Source: Christensenella sp. UBA4263 (lineage in GTDB: Bacteria > Bacillota > Clostridia > Christensenellales > Aristaeellaceae). Taken from it: a stretch of DNA of 16,943 nt. Positions within the stretch are counted from its first letter, which is position 1, and the number at the start of each line of letters is the position of its first letter. Below the pieces are notes generated by a model. The model was not told the DNA's origin. It did no database searches and saw nothing but the letters and a program-made list of their open reading frames with translations. The stretch spans positions 1 to 16,943 of the forward strand of contig DGWH01000104.1 of assembly GCA_002395225.1 (NCBI GenBank), read 5' to 3'. Both the position numbers and the translations under genes were made by a program. Below are positions 6,205 through 11,982 of the stretch, piece by piece.

Positions 6205-6239
6205 CACAAAGCAGTGAAAAAGCCGTTCACGTACCTGTG
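6205..6239 (-). terminator. Possible hairpin terminator after the Crp/Fnr gene
   Basis: An imperfect two-part stem: CACA/TGTG (6205-6208, 6236-6239) outside and GTGAA/TTCAC (6214-6218, 6226-6230) inside, a dozen bases after the Crp/Fnr stop. The T-run lies in the loop, not after the stem, so this is weak support. Confidence 0.3.
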
Positions 6240-6250
6240 CCAAGGCCCGG

Positions 6251-6904
6251 TTACCGGATCTGGAAATGGTTTTTCCGGCAGCTGATCAGGCCTTCTTTCT
6301 GCATTTTACCCAGTTCTTTCGACAGCGCGCTGCGTTCCAGATTCAGATAATCCGCCAGCTGCTGACGGTCAAAGGGGATATCGAATTCCCGGCTGCATTT
6401 CTTCAGCGAAACAGAATTGAGATAGGCCATCACCCGGCCGCGGATCGTCTTTGGCGCGGTATGGAACCCCCGTCTGGAAAGAGACAGGTTTTTGTGCATG
6501 GAAATGGTCAGCAGATTCTGGATGCACTTCAGCGCCCAGGGTTCCAGACGGCTGTTCGATTCCTGAATCCTTCTACACTTCAGAAAAAGAATCCGGCAGT
6601 CCTCGTTGGCCGTCACATCCACAAGCATTGGTTCCTGCCCGAGCAGCGCATAGGTTTCAGCAAACACCTGGCTGCTGCCGACATGACTGATAATCGTCCG
6701 ATTTCCCCAGGCATCCGTGCTCTCAATGGTGACGCTGCCCTCCAGCACAAGCCCCATTCTGTCCGTAAGCGTGCCGGCCATCAGGAGCATCTCACCCTTT
6801 TTAAACCGCTTCTCGCCGGCATCCAGCCCCTTCAGGGTCTCCGCCACTTCCGCCTCATCCATTCCCCGGAAAAGCATGGATTCCTGTAACTGCCGGGGGT
6901 CCAT
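6251..6904 (-). CDS. Crp/Fnr-family transcriptional regulator
   Basis: 217 aa from ATG 6904 (MDPRQLQESM), chosen because GGGAG lies eight bases upstream; ATG 6934 has no ribosome binding site. Residues about 10-120 are a cyclic-nucleotide-binding-type beta-barrel (GEMLLMAGTLTDRMGLVLEG, then VFAETYALLG). The C-terminal part is the winged helix: EFDIPFDRQQLADYLNLERS followed by ALSKELGKMQKEGLI, ending KNHFQIR, as in many clostridial Crp/Fnr regulators. There is no N-terminal cysteine cluster, so it is not a classical oxygen-sensing Fnr, and the cAMP-contact Arg-Ser is not apparent. The ligand is unknown. Upstream, 7015-7035 forms a perfect 7-base-pair hairpin of unknown role. It is transcribed alone on its strand between the TetR operon and the XRE gene. 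Confidence 0.92.
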   Translation of the reverse strand: MDPRQLQESMLFRGMDEAEVAETLKGLDAGEKRFKKGEMLLMAGTLTDRMGLVLEGSVTIESTDAWGNRTIISHVGSSQVFAETYALLGQEPMLVDVTANEDCRILFLKCRRIQESNSRLEPWALKCIQNLLTISMHKNLSLSRRGFHTAPKTIRGRVMAYLNSVSLKKCSREFDIPFDRQQLADYLNLERSALSKELGKMQKEGLISCRKNHFQIR

Positions 6905-7014
6905 CTGTCTTTCTCCCATCATCTTTCCGCACATTCATCTAAACCCGGTCCCGCAGATCATGCGCGTTTATGCGCCACAGTCTGGCCTCCGGCACCGTTG
7001 TGTTTATGGTACTC

Positions 7015-7035
7015 CAGTGTGACAACCCCACACTG
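7015..7035. repeat. Perfect inverted repeat upstream of the Crp/Fnr gene
   Basis: CAGTGTG (7015-7021) and CACACTG (7029-7035) flank a 7-base loop. It lies about 110 bases upstream of the regulator's start and could be a binding site or part of a leader RNA. A second GC-rich hairpin, GCGCCG-GAG-CGGCGC, occupies 7072-7086 in the same gap. Confidence 0.45.
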
Positions 7036-7138
7036 CGCAGCAGCGCCTCTGTTTCCCTTCATTTCTGTCCTGCGCCGGAGCGGCGCCGCCAGAAAACCGA
7101 ATCAGGCTCCCTGCTTCACGCCGGGGCCTGTTGAGGCT

Positions 7139-7348
7139 TCAGTTTTTTGAATCATCAAAGGAAAAAGCGATCCCCTTCTCCTCGAATAATTTTACCAGTT
7201 TTTCCTTCACAGCTTTTTTCGGGGCATGACGCCCGTTTTCGTACCTGTTCACCGTACAGAAACTGATACCAAGCAGTTTCGCCAATTCCATCTGTGTCAG
7301 TCCTGCCTCAGTGCGGGCTTTCCTGAGTGCTGCATTGAAACTCTTCAT
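7139..7348 (-). CDS. Small XRE-family helix-turn-helix regulator
   Basis: A 69-aa single-domain protein. Start ATG 7348 has AGGAGG with a few bases' spacing and its own promoter. Nearly the whole sequence is one XRE/HTH_3 domain: AALRKARTEAGLTQMELAKL then LGISFCTVNRYENGRHAPKK, with the typical T-Q-x-E-L-A and R-Y-E-N-G-R motifs. Such proteins bind DNA as dimers and often serve as repressors in plasmid, phage or toxin-antitoxin settings. No partner toxin or phage gene is next to it: only the decayed 7559-7723 frame lies upstream. Its target is unknown. Confidence 0.88.
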   Translation of the reverse strand: MKSFNAALRKARTEAGLTQMELAKLLGISFCTVNRYENGRHAPKKAVKEKLVKLFEEKGIAFSFDDSKN

Positions 7349-7371
7349 CTGATCCCCCCTCCTGCCACTGG

Positions 7372-7380
7372 ATTATAGCA
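7372..7380 (-). promoter_or_regulatory. Extended -10 promoter of the XRE gene
   Basis: TGCTATAAT on the minus strand is a full extended -10 (TGnTATAAT). A -35 is poor (TGTACA, 17 bases upstream, 4 of 6), as is usual for extended -10 promoters. The start near 7365 leaves a short leader containing the AGGAGG site. Confidence 0.65.
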
Positions 7381-7558
7381 CTTTTTCTATTTTCTGTACA
7401 GCAGATCACGGACAGTTTCAAGCCCTGATCCATCCCGGTGAATGACCGGCGTAACGGAAAGAAGCCGCTCAGATGTCCAGGATTCTCACCACCCAGATCT
7501 CGAAAATCCACCGCTTCCAGCTGGCAGAATCAGGCGATTCTCCCCGGTTCAAACGGAG

Positions 7559-7723
7559 TCAGTCTGAAATAATGCCTCTGCGCAGCCAATCTTTCACAAT
7601 TTGCACATCATCCGTATGAAACCATTTTCCCAGATGTTCCGTTCCTTTTCCCTTCCAGATACTGACATTCGGTTTAAGAGACTCTGCTCCGGTGAGACCG
7701 AAAGAGACGCCCCTGAGATTCAG
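7559..7723 (-). pseudogene. Unrecognised coding remnant
   Basis: A 54-codon open frame without a start codon, limited upstream by TGA (7724-7726). Its translation (GVSFGLTGAESLKPNVSIWK, then GKGTEHLGKWFHTDDVQIVK and DWLRRGIISD) has a natural amino-acid makeup with hydrophobic and charged alternation typical of a real globular C-terminus, unlike the other frames here. I cannot name the family. It is probably the surviving end of a gene whose front is lost. Alternatively it is chance. Confidence 0.35.
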
Positions 7724-7850
7724 TCAATATCGGCCTATCCGGTGCTGCAGGGATTATCTTGTCTTTGACGTTTTCCGATGTGCTGCATTTCAATGTCTGC
7801 CTGCAGACAATCTGAGGATTTCTTTGCGGAATATTAGCGGTTTTCGGATG

Positions 7851-7856
7851 TATAAT
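7851..7856 (+). promoter_or_regulatory. Candidate -10 box for the plus-strand gene pair
   Basis: TATAAT stands about 95 bases before the 55-aa gene. The best upstream box (TTTGCG/TTGCGG) is spaced too far, so support is only the perfect -10 and the position. Confidence 0.35.
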
Positions 7857-7887
7857 GCATCTACTTTGAGTACGCTTAGAACTGGCC

Positions 7888-7904
7888 CTGTCGCACTGCG
7901 ACAG
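7888..7904 (+). promoter_or_regulatory. Leader hairpin before the 55-aa gene
   Basis: CTGTCGC-ACT-GCGACAG: a perfect 7-base-pair stem with a 3-base loop. It would lie in the 5' leader if transcription begins after 7856. No T-run follows, so it is not a terminator. Confidence 0.4.
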
Positions 7905-7948
7905 TCAGGCAAATGACCAGCACTGAGTTAAAGAAAGGAGGTTCTGAC

Positions 7949-8116
7949 ATGTACACCGAAGAATACAAGCGAGCTAAAAAGGAATTTATCAACTGCATGG
8001 TTTTTGGCATTGTCGGGTTGGGTGTTCCTTTTTACATTGGCGTTAAGGAATGGCTTCCGATCATGAAGCGGGAAAAAGAAAAAGCACTCTCTGCAGATCA
8101 GAAAACATCGATTTGA
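7949..8116 (+). CDS. 55-aa single-helix membrane protein
   Basis: Start ATG 7949 (MYTEEYKRAKKEF) is preceded by AAAGGAGG with seven bases' spacing. The in-frame ATG at 7913 has no such site and is rejected. A charged N-terminus is followed by one hydrophobic segment (about residues 16-34, NCMVFGIVGLGVPFYIGV) and a lysine-rich tail, so it is likely a small inner-membrane protein. It lies 46 bases before the PH-like membrane-protein gene on the same strand and probably forms a two-gene transcript with it. No known family is recognised. Confidence 0.72.
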   Translation: MYTEEYKRAKKEFINCMVFGIVGLGVPFYIGVKEWLPIMKREKEKALSADQKTSI

Positions 8117-8162
8117 CCAAATGATCTGAAGAATCATCATAAGAACGGAAAGAAGGAACATC

Positions 8163-8726
8163 ATGGAAAATCAGTTTCGCGAGCACCTTTTGGATGGAGA
8201 AGAACTTCTGTGGACCGGGCGTCCTGAATCTTTTGATACATTTGACAAGACGAATCGAAACAGCATCATTGCCGGACTTGTGATTAAGGTGATTATCGTA
8301 CTCGGCCTCCTGCTAACGCTGCTTTCCATAAAGGAAATTGATATCAAACAAATCTGCATGTTTGGCTTTGTCATAGCGATTACTCTTTTTTCCATGCTGA
8401 ATCCATTCCTGATTGCAGGCCGGCTGAGAAAGAGGACCTTATACGGTCTGACGAATAAACGAATCCTGCGTGCAGGGACAAATGATGTGGCGGTTCCCTA
8501 CACACGGATTAAAAGTGCAAGGCTGGGAAAGGATCCGGACGGTCATACGACACTGCTGTGCGGCGAAAGAGCCATTCATCTCAAGCCGAAGCAGTGGCGC
8601 GGCGAGGCAGATGCTTTTTTCATTGACAGTCTCAGTGAGCCGGAAGCGGAGCGGGTGATTCTATATGCACTGCCCATGAACCGGGATTTAACTGATCTGC
8701 TCAGGAAATACCTGCCGCTCAAATAA
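8163..8726 (+). CDS. Membrane protein with bacterial PH-like (bPH/DUF304-type) domain
   Basis: 187 aa; ATG 8163 follows AAGGAA. The N-terminus LLDGEELLWTGRPE is the usual opening of bacterial PH-like membrane proteins. Two transmembrane helices (about residues 34-56 and 64-86) precede a cytoplasmic beta-rich domain starting TLYGLTNKRILRAG, the family's Y-x-L-T-N-x-R signature, then YTRIKSARLGKDP. The end is a short helical tail. Function is unknown: relatives act as membrane-anchored scaffolds, some under envelope-stress control. It is downstream of the 55-aa membrane protein and followed by a strong terminator. Confidence 0.8.
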   Translation: MENQFREHLLDGEELLWTGRPESFDTFDKTNRNSIIAGLVIKVIIVLGLLLTLLSIKEIDIKQICMFGFVIAITLFSMLNPFLIAGRLRKRTLYGLTNKRILRAGTNDVAVPYTRIKSARLGKDPDGHTTLLCGERAIHLKPKQWRGEADAFFIDSLSEPEAERVILYALPMNRDLTDLLRKYLPLK

Positions 8727-8751
8727 TCCTCTGAAACAGGCAAAAAACAGA

Positions 8752-8786
8752 AAATGCAGGCCGGAACCGGTCTGCATTTCGTTTTT
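8752..8786 (+). terminator. Intrinsic terminator of the plus-strand pair
   Basis: AAATGCAG (8752-8759) pairs with CTGCATTT (8772-8779), and CCGG-AA-CCGG closes the stem inside, with one G-T wobble between. CGTTTTT follows. It lies 25 bases after the PH-like gene's stop. On the minus strand it interrupts the remnant frame at 8793-9145. Confidence 0.88.
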
Positions 8787-8792
8787 CCCTGC

Positions 8793-9145
8793 TGCCCATC
8801 TGAGCTTTTCCATTTTGAGGGCATGGAGATGGTGATCACGTTGAGATGATAGGCATAGCTGTACAGGATTTTGTCTGCCACCTTCTGTGCCAGCACCACC
8901 CCGATCTTCGCGAACTGGTCCTCTTCGGTTCCTTTCTCCTCAATGATCAGCGGGGCGTAGGGCGAATCATAGTTTTTCAGCAGAATCTCGATCTTTTCCG
9001 GATCACAGAAGGCTTTGATATCCATGTACGCCTCTTTCTCCGAAAGACCGGAGCTTTTTCTGTACGCGATGTAATCCGCCGCGATTTCCTCCGTGCAAAG
9101 TCGGGGTTCCGGCCAAACTCGTTTATGAATGCGTTCCTGAGGCTC
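8793..9145 (-). pseudogene. Unrecognised coding remnant downstream of the phosphatase gene
   Basis: An open minus-strand frame that reads like a genuine protein, including CTEEIAADYIAYRKSSGLSE, MDIKAFCDPEKIEILLKNYD, SPYAPLIIEEKG and EEDQFAKIGVVLAQKVADKI. Methionine 9025 has AGAGG five bases upstream, but the coding character begins well before it, at about 9120. Downstream the frame runs into the terminator and antisense of the PH-like gene, so it has lost its natural end. The front overlaps the histidine phosphatase end region in another frame. I do not recognise the family; a truncated gene is the simplest reading. Confidence 0.5.
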
Positions 9146-9728
9146 ACGTATTCCGGCCGGTGCCCGGGACCCACTCTCTGGGAACGCTCAGGTTCCCGTC
9201 GATGCACTCCGTCACATACACCGCGCAGTTGCCGATATACGTTGACCAGTATGCCCCGTTGGAATCCGGCGTCAGCTGTTCCAGGATGCCTTTCATGGCA
9301 ATTGCATGGGTTGAAATCAGGATGTTTCCCTCCAGCCTTTTCACGTCCTCAAGGAAGCTGCCCGCACGGTGCTTGACCGAGGACAGCGGTTCCATTCCGG
9401 CAGGCGCGGGATTGTGGATAAAGTCACTGAAAAAGGTGCGCACCTCCGGCGGCAGAGCGGTCAGATCCGTCCCTTCATAGGGGCCGTAATCCATTTCGAT
9501 CAGCCGCTCATCCATCTCCGGCTCCACATTCGGCGCCACGATTCTGGCGGTCTGCACTGCCCGTCTCAGCGGGCTGCTGAAGACGCGGCAAAAGACCACG
9601 CCGGCAAGCGCCGATGCCATCTGCTGTGCCTGCGCAATTCCCGTCTCATTCAGGCAGGCATTACTTCGTCCCTGAAGCACCTGACGCCTGTTCAGTTCGG
9701 TCTGTCCGTGCCGTATAATGTAAATCAC
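9144..9728 (-). CDS. Histidine phosphatase (phosphoglycerate mutase-like)
   Basis: A 194-aa member of the histidine phosphatase superfamily, branch 1. It starts with GTG at 9728, which overlaps the TGA of the MsrAB gene, so the two are translationally coupled. IIRHGQTELN has the phospho-accepting His7 of the RHG motif. SSPLRRAVQT gives Arg55, IEMDYG the catalytic-acid Glu78, and ISTHAIAMKGI the second catalytic His141. The family acts on phosphorylated small molecules (sugars, cofactors) or proteins; the substrate is not readable. It has no signal peptide, so it is cytoplasmic, unlike the lipoprotein it is coupled to. The last ~20 residues are probably abnormal, since another coding remnant overlaps here. 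Confidence 0.9.
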   Translation of the reverse strand: MIYIIRHGQTELNRRQVLQGRSNACLNETGIAQAQQMASALAGVVFCRVFSSPLRRAVQTARIVAPNVEPEMDERLIEMDYGPYEGTDLTALPPEVRTFFSDFIHNPAPAGMEPLSSVKHRAGSFLEDVKRLEGNILISTHAIAMKGILEQLTPDSNGAYWSTYIGNCAVYVTECIDGNLSVPREWVPGTGRNT

Positions 9729-11089
9729 CTGTCAAACAACTCCCTGTATTCCCCATATCCATGTACCTCCAGTTCCTCATAAGGAATAAAGCGCAGGGCG
9801 GCAGAATTGATGCAGTAGCGCAGGCCGCCGGTTTCCCTCGGCCCGTCAGTAAATACATGTCCCAGATGGGAATTGGCGCCGCTTGAGCGCACCTCCGTCC
9901 GGATCATGCCATGCGACGTGTCCGTATTTTCCGTCACGGCCTCCTCACGGATTGGCCGGGTAAAGGCCGGCCAGCCGCATCCGGAATTGTACTTGTCCAT
10001 GGAGGTAAACAGCGGTTCCCCGCTGACCACATCCACATACAGGCCTTTCTCAAAGAACGCGTCATACTGCCCGGTAAACGCCCGTTCCGTTGCCGCGTGC
10101 TGTGTGACCTCAAAGGCCAGGCGGCCAATCCGCCTGCGCAGTTCCCCGGGGGTTTCCTCAGCCGTTTCGGAATCTTTTGCCTTTTCCTGCTGCAGGTTAA
10201 ACATGGTCCGGGGGATATGGCAATAGCCGCCCGGATTCTTCTCCAGATACTTCTGGTGCTCCTCCTCCGCTGCGAAGAAATTGGTCAGCGGTTTCACTTC
10301 AACCGCCAGCTTCGCCCCTGCCTTTTCCTCCTGCTCCCGGCAGACCGCTTCGATTTCCGGGAGCTGGTCCTCCGCGGTGTAATAGATCCCCGTGCGGTAC
10401 TGAATGCCCCGGTCATTGCCCTGCCGGTTCATGGACAGGGGGTCGATAACCATGAAGTAATACCCGAGCAGATCCCTCAGGCGAATTATGTTCTCATCAT
10501 AGACAATCCGGACCGTTTCCGCATGCCCGCTGCCGGCACATACCTGCCGGTAAGAGGGGGCCGTTTCCGGTCCGTTGGCATACCCCACAGCCGTCCCGGT
10601 GACGCCCTCAAACTGATCAAAAAACTTCTGAACGCCCCAGAAGCAGCCGCCTGCAAGGCAGATAACGCCCGTCGCAGACGGCTTCCCCTCTCCCCTGACC
10701 ACCTCACCGGTCCAGGTGCTGATGCCGCCAAATTCGTAAACCCTGGTATACCCCATGTCTGCCAGCTTCTGTGCCGCCTGTTTGGAGCGGTTGCCGCTGC
10801 GGCAATACACCAGGATCACCTGCTCCCGGTCCGGCAGTTTTTCCGGTCCTTCCGTGCCAATCTGCTCATTGGGAATCAGGACCGCACCGGGAATGTGTCC
10901 CTGGTCAAATTCCTCCTGCCGGCGGACATCCACAATCACGTGCCCGTCCCGGCGCTGCATCATTTCCTTCGCGGTTTCCTGATCGATCTGTGTATAGCTC
11001 ATGCCGACCTCTTTTCTCCCCGTTCTCTGTGCCGTGCATCCTGATAAGACGCACAGCGTGATCAGGAGCAAAGCCAACATTCGTTTCAT
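9725..11089 (-). CDS. msrAB: Rhodanese-MsrA-MsrB fusion lipoprotein (peptide methionine sulfoxide reductase)
   Basis: A 454-aa three-domain protein that reduces both S- and R-methionine sulfoxide in oxidised proteins outside the cytoplasm. ATG 11089 has GGGAG seven bases upstream. Residues 1-17 are a lipoprotein signal with lipobox LSGC (Cys18 lipidated). Residues about 32-130 are a rhodanese domain: VIVDVRRQEEFDQGHIPGAV, active loop CRSGNRS (Cys96), then GGISTW. Residues about 140-300 are MsrA: GGCFWG (catalytic Cys149), GYANG, GHAETV, and YCHI (Cys290). Residues about 315-440 are MsrB: NSGCGWPAFTRP (Cys371), SHLGHVF, and RYCINSAALRF (catalytic Cys426). Neisserial-type fusions carry a thioredoxin-like domain in front; here the rhodanese takes that place. 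The linker near residues 300-315 is charged. It is downstream of the DUF5714 gene and coupled to the phosphatase. Confidence 0.95.
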   Translation of the reverse strand: MKRMLALLLITLCVLSGCTAQRTGRKEVGMSYTQIDQETAKEMMQRRDGHVIVDVRRQEEFDQGHIPGAVLIPNEQIGTEGPEKLPDREQVILVYCRSGNRSKQAAQKLADMGYTRVYEFGGISTWTGEVVRGEGKPSATGVICLAGGCFWGVQKFFDQFEGVTGTAVGYANGPETAPSYRQVCAGSGHAETVRIVYDENIIRLRDLLGYYFMVIDPLSMNRQGNDRGIQYRTGIYYTAEDQLPEIEAVCREQEEKAGAKLAVEVKPLTNFFAAEEEHQKYLEKNPGGYCHIPRTMFNLQQEKAKDSETAEETPGELRRRIGRLAFEVTQHAATERAFTGQYDAFFEKGLYVDVVSGEPLFTSMDKYNSGCGWPAFTRPIREEAVTENTDTSHGMIRTEVRSSGANSHLGHVFTDGPRETGGLRYCINSAALRFIPYEELEVHGYGEYRELFDR

Positions 11090-11107
11090 CTGTTTTCTCC
11101 CGTTTTC

Positions 11108-11121
11108 GCCGGATTTCCGGC
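11108..11121 (-). promoter_or_regulatory. Short hairpin just before the MsrAB ribosome binding site
   Basis: GCCGG-AAAT-CCGGC on the minus strand, about 12 bases ahead of GGGAG. It could affect access to the site; no other evidence. Confidence 0.3.
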
Positions 11122-11177
11122 CTCAACCCTCTTCCGGTACATCCTCTGGCAAAAGCAGAAACCTGTTCAGACTCACG

Positions 11178-11221
11178 TCAGGAACTGACAGAAACCCGTT
11201 CAGGTTTCTGTCAGTTCCTGA
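11178..11221. terminator. Large perfect hairpin between DUF5714 and MsrAB genes
   Basis: Two exact 19-base arms (11178-11196 and 11203-11221; TCAGGAACTGACAGAAACC and complement) with a 6-base loop. It starts eight bases after the DUF5714 stop. No T-run follows on either strand, so it may be a terminator of another kind, an RNA-protecting stem or a cruciform. The arm sequence CAGAAACCTG recurs at 11156-11165. Confidence 0.6.
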
Positions 11222-11229
11222 GGATAATG

Positions 11230-11922
11230 TCAGTGGTTTGCCCTGGAAAAAGGGCAGCGTTTCCCTATGCACTGATTGTTTTGCGCAGAGAACCGGCACA
11301 CGACATCCGGCTTTTCCATCTCAATGCCAAAGTGCTCTTTGACAAAATCAACCGCTGCAAGAATGGACAGGAACGAGTCCCGTTTACAGCAGCGCGGGCC
11401 TCCAATTTCACCAATCCGGCCAAGTGATTCTGCCGTCATTTTGTGCGACAGCGCAAACGGTTCATTGGCCAGAGGGGTGGACTTGGAAATGATGGAGATG
11501 AACATTCCCGAACTGATTCCCGCCCCACAGGCTCCCCAGAATCCACAGGCACCGCCGGGAACGCTCCTGCCCCGGTTCATCATTTCCATTAATGCAGGGC
11601 GAAGGTCAATGGCACCGCCGGCATTTTTATAGGCGGTCAGCAGGGCAGCTCCCACCATGACATGATGTTCCGGACCATGCATATGACACATCGGCATTGC
11701 CATCATCTTTTCGATAATGGCGATCGGATCTTTTGCCGTTTCCCTCATGCATTGTCCGATAAGGACATCCAGACCCTGTGTATGGCAATCATGACAGACA
11801 TAGTGTCCGTTCACACAGCTCGTCTTGCTGTTTTCTTTTTTATGACAGATCTCACACTCCATGAGAACATCCGTCTCCGCATACTGAAGCGGTGCCTGAC
11901 AGATTAAGCATTCTTCATTCAT
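11230..11922 (-). CDS. DUF5714 cysteine-rich protein
   Basis: A 230-aa soluble protein. ATG 11922 (MNEECLICQAP) is preferred to ATG 11937 because GGGAG sits eight bases upstream of it. The N-terminus is a zinc-ribbon-like array: CLIC (Cys5, Cys8), CEIC (Cys23, Cys26), then CVNGHYVCHDCH (Cys36, Cys43, Cys46). The DUF5714 core follows with MAMPMCHMHGPEHHVMVGAA, GGACGFWGACGAG (123-135), GPRCCKRDSF (Cys178-179) and NNQCIGKRCPF. The many conserved Cys and His suggest metal or iron-sulfur binding. In other anaerobes DUF5714 proteins occur near SAM-dependent or methyltransferase enzymes; the activity is unknown to me. It follows the AAA-ATPase gene by 60 bases and precedes MsrAB across a large hairpin. 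Confidence 0.87.
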   Translation of the reverse strand: MNEECLICQAPLQYAETDVLMECEICHKKENSKTSCVNGHYVCHDCHTQGLDVLIGQCMRETAKDPIAIIEKMMAMPMCHMHGPEHHVMVGAALLTAYKNAGGAIDLRPALMEMMNRGRSVPGGACGFWGACGAGISSGMFISIISKSTPLANEPFALSHKMTAESLGRIGEIGGPRCCKRDSFLSILAAVDFVKEHFGIEMEKPDVVCRFSAQNNQCIGKRCPFSRANH

Positions 11923-11982
11923 TCGTCTTTCTCCCATAACGGCTCTTTCAGGATCCCTGAATGCCAGAACAGCAGGCTATAC

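Noticed and set aside
9911..11044. 377-codon plus-strand open frame
   Set aside because: It is antisense to the rhodanese-MsrAB gene; same reasoning.
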